From Phaeodactylum tricornutum CCAP 1055/1 (taxonomy: Eukaryota; Bacillariophyta; Bacillariophyceae; Surirellales; Neidiaceae), in assembly GCF_000150955.2 (NCBI RefSeq), contig NC_011677.1, positions 520,078 through 584,077 of the forward strand: DNA of 64,000 nucleotides, in the 5' to 3' direction. The notes under the pieces are model-generated. The model had not been told where the DNA came from. It saw nothing but the letters and a program-made list of their open reading frames with translations, and did no database searches. Position numbers and translations under genes: made by a program. Each line of letters opens with the position of its first letter. The first letter of the stretch is position 1. This document shows, piece after piece, positions 29,362 through 39,782 of the stretch.

Positions 29362-31851
29362 ATGAAAATGAGAAGAGCCGAAAGCGTTGCTTCAGCAGCT
29401 AAACTGATTGCTTTGGTTGTATTGATTCTTACAACTGCCAATATGCTGGCATTGCGGTCATTTTTCTGCTTGCCTATGCCTGGCGATGGTTATGATGAGT
29501 ACCCAGGGAGGCCTGTTGAAGCTTCCGGCAAAGAAGGCGCTAAAAAACAAAATATTGATGTATCCATCGAGGGCATAGATCCCTTTTACACGAGTGATGA
29601 AACACTGGAATCGATAACAAGAAGCAAGCAAGCCAGCGGACAAACAACTTCCTCTTTATCAAACGGATCGTACACTCGGTCTATGGTCGTTGTACGGGCC
29701 ATCGGGAATCCTCTTTCCTCGACCAACTCATCGAACAAACCACTACGGATTCTCGAATATATTCTTGAAAATGAGCCTGCCTTTCCCAATACAACCCGTC
29801 ATTGGTTTTTGAATCGAATTACTGATGCACAGGTCGAGAAGGCAATCGTGCAACGCTTAAAGTCTTCTAATGAAACGTACACCATCATCCCCTTTTCGCT
29901 TCGCGAATACGACAACGTTTTGTATTCTTTCGACAGTAAGGATACAATTCATTCGAAGCACTATATCAAACGCTCGGCGGAAGAAAAGGCTGCGACGCTT
30001 GTTGAAGAAACTGTGCAACAAAGCAAAATACGATATGTTGCCAACATCAACGGCGCGAGAAATGCCATGCTACGCTACGGCAAAAAGAACAGCGCTGCGG
30101 AATACATTCTTCCATGGGACGGACACTGTTTTCTCACGCGGGAAGCTTGGGATGCAATCCAGTTTTCTATGCAAAAGTATCCGGAAGCAAAATACTTTAC
30201 TTCACCCATTCGTTTACACGAAGGATCTATCGATGCCAATGTCACAGAAGAGCCACAAATTGCATTTCATCGTACAGCCCTGGCACAATACAACGAATAT
30301 CTTCGGTTCGGCCGCCGCGACAAAGCAGAGTTATTGACCCGGATTGGTGTCAAAGGACAATGGGACGAGGGCATTCCCTGGGAAGACTGGGAACTTGACT
30401 TCGTAGAACGTGAGCAAGCAGCCGATTCCGTTAGCGGTGTTCCAGATGCGGGTTGGGCTGCTTGTGTGCATTCTGGAATTGAAAATGGCGGCAAACTAGG
30501 AACAAAAATACTAAAACTGAACCGACGCGGTCATAACCTATCTGCTCAGTTGGTTAGGTTGGATATCCGAGCGTCACAGGAGCTTCATGGGCTCTCATCT
30601 TCAACACTGTTGTACTACAAGGAGAGCCAACTGGCAGAGGAGAGGGAGCTTTGGAAAGCAGGCAAGCGATTGCCCCTTGTGAAAGAGCTTTTGGAATTGG
30701 CAAATAAAGCATTGTCGTTCGGACCATGGTCAGTAATGGACAAGCGCGGTTTCGGTTGCGGCGTTTCCGGTGACTGTCACGATTACTTCCATGTGGCGCC
30801 ATATCAATGGCCTACGTTGAACAGTACAGGATATACGGACTACTCGAAACCATTTGTTCTACGAGATGGTGAGCGTGCGCCTGGAACCGTCGCATTTAGT
30901 GAAGGGAGCGAAAAATATGATCGGACAAAATTGCTGGCAATGAAGTTTAACACTACTGTCTTGGCCTTGGCGTACTCGGTAACTGGAAACATTACGTATG
31001 CCCGCCGGGCAGCGGAGAACCTCAGACATTGGTTCATCTACAATGAGACAAGAATGAATGCAAACATCAACTTTGCACAGATTAAATGGGACGTAGAAAA
31101 ACGAGAAATGTTTGGGTCTCCGTGTGGCTTAATCGAAATGAAGGATCTATATTTCTTTTTGGATGGGGTGAAACTCATTGAGAAGTCTGGCGCGCTATCT
31201 GAATCTGAGATTGATCAGCTACGCAATTGGTTTGCAAACTATCTTCAGTGGTTGCTTTCCAGTGAACAGGGTAGGTGGCAGATTTCTGCCAACAACAATC
31301 ACGGTCTGTTTTACGATGTTCAAGTTGCGCCACTTGCTCTGTATGCTGGTAATCTACCTCTGGCAATTTCGCGAATGCAACGGTCGATTTCGCGCATTCG
31401 ACGACAGATGAATGCCACCACGGGAGCCCTACCACACGAATTGAGACGGCCAATATGCGAACACTACCAGGCATTTACGCTCCAGGGATGGATCACAATG
31501 GCAAGAATGGCGGAAAAGATCGGTTTGAACTACTGGAAACGATTTGCAGATTCAGATGCCCCAAACAAAGAGACGGCCCTTTGTCGAGCAGTGCGCTATG
31601 CAAACCCGTATCTAAGTCGTCGCGCCGTATGTCCCGGCAATATTGACGGTATCGACGCGCGGCGCTGGCAACCAATACTTTTGGACGCACTGCACCACTG
31701 TCCTATGCTAGACTACAAATCGACGTCCGGACAAAACAACGTCCTGATCCCCCCTGAACTGATAGATCCGCCTTTGAATCACTACGAGATTACTGGATTG
31801 TTCAATATGTCGGACGGGATAGGACCTTTCTGGAACTTGGGACTGTACTAG
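29362..31851 (+). CDS. Anchored fusion of unknown glycan domain and alginate-lyase-like domain
   Basis: 829 aa from ATG 29362; the frame upstream has only a TTG. N-terminal type II anchor (AAKLIALVVLILTTANMLAL). Residues about 110-390 are homologous to the neighbouring 419/445-residue proteins (RAIGNPLSS, AFPNTTRHWFLNRI, YVANINGARNAMLRYG, ILPWDGHCFLTREAW). From about 430 an alginate-lyase family (PF05426-like) alpha/alpha barrel follows: WSVMDKRG, YFHVAPYQWPTLN, the conserved NNNHGLFYDVQVAPLALY carrying the Asn-His and Tyr typically used for beta-elimination of uronate polymers, and LPHELRRPICEHYQAF. Expected secretory-pathway or wall location. A substrate such as a glucuronomannan wall polymer is inferred from diatom biology, not from sequence. 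Confidence 0.75.
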   Translation: MKMRRAESVASAAKLIALVVLILTTANMLALRSFFCLPMPGDGYDEYPGRPVEASGKEGAKKQNIDVSIEGIDPFYTSDETLESITRSKQASGQTTSSLSNGSYTRSMVVVRAIGNPLSSTNSSNKPLRILEYILENEPAFPNTTRHWFLNRITDAQVEKAIVQRLKSSNETYTIIPFSLREYDNVLYSFDSKDTIHSKHYIKRSAEEKAATLVEETVQQSKIRYVANINGARNAMLRYGKKNSAAEYILPWDGHCFLTREAWDAIQFSMQKYPEAKYFTSPIRLHEGSIDANVTEEPQIAFHRTALAQYNEYLRFGRRDKAELLTRIGVKGQWDEGIPWEDWELDFVEREQAADSVSGVPDAGWAACVHSGIENGGKLGTKILKLNRRGHNLSAQLVRLDIRASQELHGLSSSTLLYYKESQLAEERELWKAGKRLPLVKELLELANKALSFGPWSVMDKRGFGCGVSGDCHDYFHVAPYQWPTLNSTGYTDYSKPFVLRDGERAPGTVAFSEGSEKYDRTKLLAMKFNTTVLALAYSVTGNITYARRAAENLRHWFIYNETRMNANINFAQIKWDVEKREMFGSPCGLIEMKDLYFFLDGVKLIEKSGALSESEIDQLRNWFANYLQWLLSSEQGRWQISANNNHGLFYDVQVAPLALYAGNLPLAISRMQRSISRIRRQMNATTGALPHELRRPICEHYQAFTLQGWITMARMAEKIGLNYWKRFADSDAPNKETALCRAVRYANPYLSRRAVCPGNIDGIDARRWQPILLDALHHCPMLDYKSTSGQNNVLIPPELIDPPLNHYEITGLFNMSDGIGPFWNLGLY

Positions 31852-32230
31852 TAGTTTTATCCTCTTGTGCCTCAGTAGCTATTACAGTCAGGGGAATTAC
31901 TTGTAAGTTGCCTGCAAACCTGCAAATGTTTGGATTGTTCAAATTCCTTTTGGGATTATTGTCAATGCGACTGTGAGCAATGCTTGGGATAGCTTTCAAG
32001 CGTCCTTCAGCGACAGTGAGTAACAATGCGAAAGCGATATATATATCTCACCAACGGAATGCTACTTACAATTTGGTGGTAACCAGGTAGTTCTTCTGTT
32101 CGACATATTTTCCAATGGCGAAGTCTCAGGCGTCGTCCGGAGGATATATCTCGTCTGTTCCAACCAACAAGCTTCACAGTCAGCACTCCTATTTCTCTGG
32201 GGCTTGCTTCAATATGAGTTTGTTTTTGAG
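31852..32230. other. 3' region with repeat unit R3
   Basis: Downstream of the lyase-like gene. Holds R3 and then runs into the left terminus of MULE-B. No gene. Confidence 0.45.
32024..32200 (+). repeat. Dispersed repeat unit R3
   Basis: Begins CAATGCGAAAGCGATATA, with ACCAACGGAATGCTACTTAC, GGTGGTAACC, TTCGACATATTTTCC and CGTCCGGAGGATATATCTC in the same order as R2. With R2 it forms direct repeats around the lyase-like gene. Confidence 0.6.
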
Positions 32231-32341
32231 CAAGTTTGCTTTTTGGGATGAGCAGGGGTGAAAATTACGCTATTTGGGGAATAACACACCTATTTTAAGC
32301 ATTTTTATTCTCGCGGGAAATTCTTTTCACTCAAGTAAAAT
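32231..32341 (+). repeat. MULE-B left terminal inverted repeat
   Basis: Inner edge carries TTATTCTCGCGGGAAATTC, matched in inverted orientation near 37693-37716. The outer edge is approximate. Confidence 0.6.
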
Positions 32342-32760
32342 ATTTACAGCTAGTAAAGAACAATCTCTTTTACTATATTTAGCCATTTGGATTCAAGTAG
32401 TAGTTCCATCCATGAAATTTTTTATTCTCCACCCAGCAGCATACTCTTTCCTTGTAGAATGCACGACCAGAAGAACAACACTGGTCTGAGGTATTGGGCA
32501 TTGGCGACGAAAAGGAGAAAGTGCAGAAAGCAACGCAAGGCGTAAGTGGGATTAGCACAAATGCATACTGTCGTAAAATGGGGTTGGCTCCTCGCAAGCC
32601 GCCGAAGAGATTTCGGAATACAAAGAACCCCACAAGCCGTTCTTCTCAGGCAAAGCTGCGGTTGAGCAAGTTCTCGGTCTTGCAATGTGGCATTCTTATT
32701 GCTCGCGCCCGCTGGCATTTACGCGTCGCCGTAAATTGGCAAAGCTGAAGCAATTGCTCA

Positions 32761-32826
32761 TTGCACGTTTGCTTAGGCCCACTCGGACACATATTGCACG
32801 TTTGCTTAGGCCCATTCGGACACATC
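32761..32826 (+). repeat. 33-bp tandem duplication
   Basis: Two head-to-tail copies (32761-32793, 32794-32826) of a unit starting TTGCACGTTTGCTTAGGCCC, differing at two positions. In the open frame at 32685-32873 each copy encodes IARLLRPxRTH. Confidence 0.85.
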
Positions 32827-32946
32827 TATATGCCGTCGTCCAATGCCGGTCCCTTGGAAGTGGCCATCAGTGAAGACAAGATACACGCTCTTTTGGCAGA
32901 GCAACTACAGTAAAAAATGTCTCGGCAATTTTAAGACGCCAATTGT

Positions 32947-33967
32947 GTGCAGGAACAGCTCTTGTCCAACGGAGTTTACGTCCTTGACGCTCGTAAAGAA
33001 TGGTGCGCTGACGGTGTCATGTTTGGTGACTATGCAAACGAAGGGGGTTACCCGAGCCGTGAACAAGGCTTGCGCAGCAACCCCAGTTGCCTTTACGCTG
33101 AATCGGAATACTCAGATGGCGAATTTTAAAGTCAGAACAGCTGCAATGTATAGAAATCTGCTTTCCCGTCGTTCCGGCACTAAACAGACCCGTAACAATT
33201 GTGTAGCTGACAACACAAGTGACAAGTTGAAAGATGATTTCAATGTGCTATTGACAACCGTCTTTGTCAGTGGCCTGTTGGAGGAGACTTAGGTCCTGAT
33301 CATCCTGGATTCAATGATATGCATTGCTGATGCACTGTTTACACACAGTTGCAGCCTGGTACACCAGTGGATGAGGCCTTGAATATTACCAAGTTGGAAA
33401 AGTGGTCCAAAGCCATGAAATTTTGTGACTTTGAGACTGCCAACTCCATTTGAGATAGTTTAATGGACAACGTTGAAGTTATTATCAACAGTTGCCTACA
33501 GGAATGTTGATTGGTGGAAAATTTGGGCTACCATCAAAAACAATGATAAGAATTGTCTTTTTGCTTGTTGTGGTGGTTCTAACTTATCCAACAAAGAAGT
33601 TGCAATTGTGACTTCCTTGGTTGAGGAGCAGAATCAGGCAAAGGGCAAGCGCAATTTTGCAACTACCAGCAAAATTAGAGACAAGCTGGAAGCTTGCTTT
33701 TCTGTCAAAGTAGACCATTTTTCACAAGAATGGCAAGTTGTGTTGGATCACTACATCTTTTCACCTCTGGCAGGTGGAGATTGTGGATTTGACAAGGACA
33801 CAATTGTCTACATTCAAAAGCAACTGGCATTGCAGCTAGTGCACAAGACAAATAGAGACTACAATGCAGCAGATGAAGGTTGCAATGGGCTCAGAGACAA
33901 CTTCTTAATTCTAATTGATGATCTATCCATGTATGGTCCATTATTGTTGGTGAATGCTATGTTGTAG
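32947..33967 (+). pseudogene. Second coding remnant in MULE-B
   Basis: Several overlapping frames in two phases, no single intact one. 32947-33129 reads LLSNGVYVLDARKEWCADGV, MFGDYANEGG and LRSNPSCLYAESEYSDGEF; continued in the other frame this gives KVRTAAMYRNLL. The order of D-Y-A-N, an N-P-S-C-like turn and a KVR-A strand faintly resembles a SET domain, which I hold as a weak guess. 33473-33967 is a 164-codon frame without an ATG until near its end, containing KRNFATTSKIRDKLEACF and LVHKTNRDYNAADEGCNGLRD. Its position opposite the transposase, inside the element, suggests either an element-encoded second protein or captured host sequence. Confidence 0.35.
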
Positions 33968-35069
33968 TAGACTGGCAGTCACAGAGGATCCCTGTGCAGC
34001 ACAAACAGGAACATGGAAATGGTTTTTTGGAGGACAGCAAAAATCACAGACAATGTTCTATTGTCAGCAATGGACAACTTTGCAATCTAGCTCTGAATAA
34101 GTATCAATGTCAGGGGGCAACCTAGAGTTGCTAGCAGTGGCTGAATTGAAAGGAAAACTAAAGGAGGCCACCTTGCCTTGTCAATGGTCAAGTATCTCCT
34201 GGCTTCTGAAGACAGCACAAGGTGATCAAGACTTGTCTGGCTTCTAACAAAGAGATAAAAACTAACAAATATGGTTTTCACACAATTGTTGTTAAGATTT
34301 ATAAACTCTAAACTAAAGAGCTAATCTGTTCACTTTCCATTTGGCCCCACAAGCTGCCAAGCGCCATTGTGGTCTGTTTCACTATTCTCCATGGTGTTAT
34401 ACACGGCACCATGGGCACATTCATCATAGTTGCCATGCTCCTTAGCATGGCAACAATCAAGTCCCAAAACAGTCACATCATGTTTCTGAATACTCAGCTG
34501 GGATTGTGCCTGTCCAAAACCATCCGTGTCGGGATTTGTGGCCAAACACACAAGATTAGTTTTGACAGGCTTGCCTTGGGTGCCATGACCCAACTAGTGC
34601 GCGCCATTGCGCAAACCGGTACTCAAAACTGTCATTCCAGTTGACATGCCTGTTAGTGCATGCAAGGCAGAGCTGATTGAAATACTTTCTCCTGCATTTG
34701 TGACATGTCCGGCTATCACTGCAGCTTGCGGGACCAAACTACTGTCTTGGTCAGTTATATTGACACCAGCTCCATATTCCAGCAACGTTTGCAGACAATC
34801 CAAAAATCTCTCATAGATTTTGCGCCTTATTCAATTGTGGTCAACAAATAATAAATAAGGAGATCATTAACAACAAAGCTGTACAAACAACCTTGATTTT
34901 ACTCTGTTATTTTGCTCACATTTGAGCCTCCAACTTTGCGTATTTCATAGTCCTCTTTCTATGATTCCAATAGCATACCTCAGTGCTGGGTTTGGGGCAA
35001 GTATGTTGTGTATGTCCTGTTAGTCCACATTTTTGACATAGCTTTGGTCTATCCAGTCTAGATTTGTAT

Positions 35070-37680
35070 TGTTTTTTTGGACATCCCTCTTCTAACTCTG
35101 TGTTCCGGTGGTAGAATCTCTTCTGCTTTCAGTTGTCCCATTAGCAAAAGAAATGGAATTAAGGAGCTACCTCTACATCTGGCCATATGTAGTACAATGG
35201 AACCCAGAGTTGTACCATGCTTTGTCATTTGGTTGAAGTTTGGAATGGATTATAAGTGCCAAACCATGGCTGCAGGGTTTTCCAAATTCATTGTTGTATT
35301 TGCATGGACAATAAATTTGGAATGTTTCTGCATTGACTTTGACATCCAATGAGGATCCTGCAGTGCTGTTGTTTAAATGCCCAATCTAGGCTTTCCACAG
35401 ACTAACTTCATAACAAGTAATCAAAACATTCCATCTCAGGCCAGCTTCCATGCACAAAGTGAAATACTCTTTTGCAAATGTAGGCAATAGAGAACCCTGT
35501 TTAATCCATTTCTCAGCCAGCTCACTACGCTTCTGATTTTTGCAAATTGCCCACCTAGACAGACCAATAAGTACATTGAGGATTGGCTGGTGTCAAAGAT
35601 CCTCAACCATCCTTTTCATCTACTCCGCTGCATTGTTTTACTGCTTTCTATACCCTGGTATTCCAGCTTCCAGGAACAAATCAGCAGCAAATTGTTCCGT
35701 CCGTTTGTCACACCAAACTGCATCTTCTGCCTCCAATAGCTCAAGTTTTTGCAGTGCTTTTTTGTATACATCCTTTGTCCAACATTTGGCTAGAGCAAAG
35801 ACAACAGAAACAAGAGCATCTGGAACCTTTTGCTTCACGCCATGGTCTTGGAAAAATGCCGTACACACCCAATCTGGCCCCCATTTTACATACAATTGAT
35901 TGGAAGGCATGGCTTTGAATTCCTCTATCAAATTCAGCCACTACTGCTTTAGCCCCTTCAAAGTCATTTTCTAACTGCTGTCCAACCATGTCCGGTTTCT
36001 TTCATTCTCAACATTGCAGATAGCATATGTTACAGTATGCCTCCTTGCGACACATGTCTCATGGACATGATTCACCTAGCATGGATGTCGCAAGTGTGAA
36101 TCAAAACTATGCACGTGGAGTTAAGGAGGTGCACACAGAAATATTGTCAGCCTTATTTTGTGGCCACGTGGACTCACAATAAACATAGCATTTGTACAAT
36201 TGCTATGTTTTTGGAGGCGCATGTGTTTAGTCCTTACTTGTCAGTTTATAAGACCAAGGTACAGTGAAATTTGATCGGAACATCGGAGACACAATTGCAG
36301 GAACAAAAGGGGTACCACAAACCACATGGTGGGATTGAACAAGATCCTATACTCACCATAGGTATTGTGCAAGGAACTTATAGTTCCAAAAGTATATATA
36401 CATGTGAAAGAAAGGTTGCCTATTGAGATTATGGCAGCTGTGGAAGATCGAAGATTTGATGGCATTTTGTGGGATTGTTCACTGGACTGCACATCAGATT
36501 GACTATTTTGTAGAAGGTAATCACCCACTCTTTGTTTTATAAGTTCATTGATCCAAATTGTATTCTACGCATAGGTCCTTGTATCCGCTGTCTAACCCGT
36601 GGGGAGCATTGTCAACAAGTTGAGTTTTACAGTCCCTAAGTCTCTTAGGTGTATTGCAGGTTGTTTGTCTCAACACCCACCTTTGTTTACCACTCACTGT
36701 CCTAATAGCAATCTATCCTATGGTTGTGCTTTGGTAGTACTCCATAACAGCATATGCCAGTAGAACAAGTTGGTTCTTTCTGTCATGAGTAACAGTCAAC
36801 AACACAAGGTGCTTGAAATCAGGTGACGTTGTGAAGGTGACATTGTCAAGGTGCCATTGCTTGTAGTAACATGTATTGACCCATATTCCAAGCCTGTTTT
36901 GGAAACAAAAATGAGGCATAGCTTTGTCAAAACTGTGGCCATTCGGAAAGCCATGCACTATGTTGCGTCTCAAGTATAAAGATACCATCTGGATCGGTTT
37001 TTTGGAGGTGTTCAAAGTAGGAAGTCAGCAAGAAATGTTGCCCAATGTGTACTTTTACACCATCTTGGCGCTTTGATGTAACAACATTGTAGGCCTGAAT
37101 CACTTTCAGTTGTATTCCACCAGCTTTACGTACTATGTCCCGGACTTGCTGTGCGGCGCCCATGGGCTTTTTTTGTTTGGAATATGCGCAACAAGAGCGG
37201 GAGAAACACTTGCTAGAAGCAAACATTTGTATTGTTGCTTCCTTGCACATTCATTGTCATTTCAGGTATGTCCACTAAGAAAGGAATTGATTATCCATTC
37301 ACCTGTGAAGCATGTATCCTGGCTCTTTATGGGCGTGACATAAATATGGCACTGGCACACTGACTTGGTACCTCTCCACCTGGTTGCAGGTGCGGAAAAG
37401 CAGGTTGCTCCAAAGCACATATTGTCTTTGTTTTCTAAAACCCTGTATTTCTTATTAAGTGCATAGTTGTGACAAACCAGGCACCATGAAAAGCATTGAA
37501 TGATGGAAAGATCTCTTTAATGGCTAGCTTCTTAGTAGTTGTGTTTCTTACTATTGTTGGTTGGAAAAACAGTAATAATTTACATAGGTGAATGCCATCT
37601 CCCAGGTCCTCACCGTTGGAGCAACTGACTGTAAAGAGATGACCACATGAAAACAATCATTGTGATCTAACATAGGACAT
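35070..37680 (-). pseudogene. Degenerate MULE transposase of MULE-B
   Basis: Read on the minus strand across several frames. An N-terminal part (37250-36927) includes QVRDIVRKAGG and DGIFILET. The core near 36900-36713 reads FTTSPDFKHLVLLTVTHDRK then NQLVLLAYAVME, which matches the MULE core where the catalytic-domain strand is followed by NQxxPxAFAVVE. A downstream helical part lies at 35931-35638. A SWIM zinc finger near 35310-35260 reads YCPCKYNNEFGKPCSHGLAL (C-x-C...C-x-H). Frameshifts and stops separate these pieces, so no functional protein is expected. Further frames to 34330 may be the C-terminal tail. Confidence 0.6.
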
Positions 37681-37682
37681 AC

Positions 37683-37797
37683 CATTTTACTTAAAAAGCA
37701 TTTCCCGCGAGAATAGAAACACTTATGACAGGTGTGATGTTTTTCCAAATAACGTAATTTTCATGCGTGTTCATCCCAAATAGCGAATTTTTTATAA
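37683..37797 (-). repeat. MULE-B right terminal inverted repeat
   Basis: Inverted match to 32231-32341, about 75-80% by eye. It abuts the left edge of duplication copy B. Confidence 0.6.
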
Positions 37798-37910
37798 AAT
37801 AATTGCATGAACAGCATTTTGTCTGATTTGTCAACAAAGACATTCCTGCTTATGATTTTCTGATTTCAATTTTTGTACTTCCAAGGACTGTCTTACTGCC
37901 TAACAGGATA

Positions 37911-39248
37911 CTATGTTGGATGGTGACACGTAGAATACTTGCACAAACAAGTAGCAGTAGTTGGTTGCAGCTGCTGCATACCGGCGATCCACTCGGCCTT
38001 TCTTTGATGCTCGTTGACTGCTGAATAATCATGGTCGAGACGAGTTAAGAGCATTGACACAGCTTTTCTCCTCAAGCTCCCACGCAGAGCAACTGCGCCA
38101 GGTTGCTCAGCACCATCTTTACCCGAATACAAACGCACCGACCACCCGGCGACTGGCACGTCCGCGGAGGAGTCTGGGGTTGGCTTCATATCCAAGCTTG
38201 TCACTTCCGACTCCTGCCAGTCCCAAAGTGCCGTGTCCCATGGACCTCGCGCCCGTATCCTTGTCAGGAGCTCTACCTTATCTCGTCGCCCGTACCGGAG
38301 ATTTTCATTAAATCTGGCTAGTGCTGTTCGATGGAAGATGATTTGCGGCTCTTCCACAGCGTTTGGTTTGTATGATTCCGATAGTAAAGCTTCGTTGGGC
38401 TCCTTTAGCCGATCCATGGGTGATAAGAAATACTTGTCATCTGGATGCATGGTCAGAGACGACTGAATCGCAGACCAAGCATTTTGGGTCAGGAAGCAAT
38501 TCCCATCCCACGGAAGAATGTACTGGGCATTTGTGTGTCGCCGACCATATTCTAGCATGGCGTTCCTGACGCCGTTTACATTGATGACGTACAGAATCTT
38601 TTCGTGCTTCTTCTCCTCTTCAGCAAATCTTCCTCTGTGCGCTAATGTCCTGCTTCTGTTTGGTTCGGTAGCATTAAGAGTCGGGATTTTTGAGAGTTGG
38701 CCATAGACTTGTATGTTGAAGGGTATTATAGTGTAGGTTTCGTTGGCCTTGCGAAGTCGGCATAGCAGTTGCTCTCGAACCTTCGGATCTACAATACGAT
38801 TCACAAACCAATGGCGTGTTGTGTTTGGAAATGCTTTTTCATGAGCTAAAGTAAACTCTAGATTGTCAAGAGTTTGTCGTGGGCTGTGCCGAGGTGGCAA
38901 CGCATTCCCAATGGCACGCAGTAAGATCATGGAAGAAGGCTGAGCAGGAAGATACATCGACTGAGCGGGTCCTTCTACTACTGTTTCTGTTTTGACCCGA
39001 TAAGTTGAGGAAAGAGTGTCATCCGAAACCTCAGAACTGGAGACCATGCTCGCATTGGCTCGACTTGATGGCAAGAATACTGCCGAAATGAAATTTACTG
39101 GATCGGAGAAGTGAGTCAAGATTGACGAAACAATTGATATCGCTGAAAGCGCCGTTGAGAAGAGAAGGATTATCAACAAGTGGATTCGGAATTTCCCCGA
39201 AGTGCTTGCCTTCGAGCGCTCTTTTCTGCTTATTTGTGATACATCCAT
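37911..39248 (-). CDS. Membrane-anchored glycan-related protein, copy B
   Basis: 445 aa, near-identical to the gene at 27466-28725. Protein differences from copy A are confined to the C-terminal third (Asn to Asp in RYGRRDK, Arg to Thr, Thr-Asn to Met-Lys near LDMKPTP) plus the C-terminal extension WIAGMQQLQPTTATCLCKYS, which exists because the copy A stop codon TGA is TGG here. Type II anchor, N-glycosylation sites and conserved core are as in copy A. The first roughly 1.2 kb from the start, and the upstream 285 bp, look identical between copies. Function is unknown; a wall- or secretory-glycan role is inferred from the fusion partner of its paralogue. Confidence 0.65.
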   Translation of the reverse strand: MDVSQISRKERSKASTSGKFRIHLLIILLFSTALSAISIVSSILTHFSDPVNFISAVFLPSSRANASMVSSSEVSDDTLSSTYRVKTETVVEGPAQSMYLPAQPSSMILLRAIGNALPPRHSPRQTLDNLEFTLAHEKAFPNTTRHWFVNRIVDPKVREQLLCRLRKANETYTIIPFNIQVYGQLSKIPTLNATEPNRSRTLAHRGRFAEEEKKHEKILYVINVNGVRNAMLEYGRRHTNAQYILPWDGNCFLTQNAWSAIQSSLTMHPDDKYFLSPMDRLKEPNEALLSESYKPNAVEEPQIIFHRTALARFNENLRYGRRDKVELLTRIRARGPWDTALWDWQESEVTSLDMKPTPDSSADVPVAGWSVRLYSGKDGAEQPGAVALRGSLRRKAVSMLLTRLDHDYSAVNEHQRKAEWIAGMQQLQPTTATCLCKYSTCHHPT

Positions 39249-39395
39249 TTTTCCTTTGCATTAATGACGTAGTTAAAGTCAACAAACGAGAAAGCGCATT
39301 ATGTTGGTCTAGCAGTGAGGATACACTCGATCTATTTGTCTTCACTAACAAGTAATTTGCTTTATTCATAACCAATATGGACGTCTACATTTGGT

Positions 39396-39575
39396 CAATG
39401 CGAAAGCTATATCATGCTAAATATATACATATCCAACGTAAGGCTAATTAAAAGGTGGTGGTGCCAGTTAGTCCTTCCATTCGACAAAGTTTCCAACGGC
39501 GAAGTTTCAAACCTCGTCCGAAGCATAAATCTCCCCTGTTCCAACTAAGCAGCTTCTCAGTATATTTATTTTTCT
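39396..39575 (+). repeat. Dispersed repeat unit R4
   Basis: Identical to R1 over its length, then continues CCTGTTCCAACTAAGCAGC, which resembles R3 where R1 is interrupted. R4 is thus the less truncated version of R1. Confidence 0.6.
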
Positions 39576-39782
39576 AGCGATATAATCGTTTACAAATACG
39601 ACGTCCTCCGCGCACGCCGAGGAAACCTGTGTCACAGCGTCAAACGCTAAAGAATGACTGTTTCAAAGATACTGGCTCTATTGACGGTGAATGGAAGGAA
39701 AAACTCTGTAGAGTTTCATTGCCTCTGCGAAGATTCAATTTCATGTTGGAGACGTAGTCATCCTTTTATTGAAAGCAGGTAG

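Larger units (their letters stand above)
32231..37797. mobile_element. MULE-B, decayed Mutator-like transposon of about 5.5 kb
   Basis: Both ends carry imperfect inverted repeats of about 105-115 bp: left 32231-32341 and right 37683-37797. Shared blocks in order are TTTGGGATGA, GAAAATTACG, TATTTGG, CACACCT and ATTCTCGCGGGAAAT. Inside, the minus strand holds remains of a MULE transposase and the plus strand holds a second, convergent coding remnant. The interior is AT-rich compared with flanking genes. I could not find a clean 9-bp target duplication. Many stops and shifts show long inactivity. Confidence 0.7.

Noticed and set aside
27466-31851. Calling the shared N-terminal domain a glycosyltransferase
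   Set aside because: The PWDGxCF motif is suggestive but no full GT signature or DxD metal site could be identified by eye.
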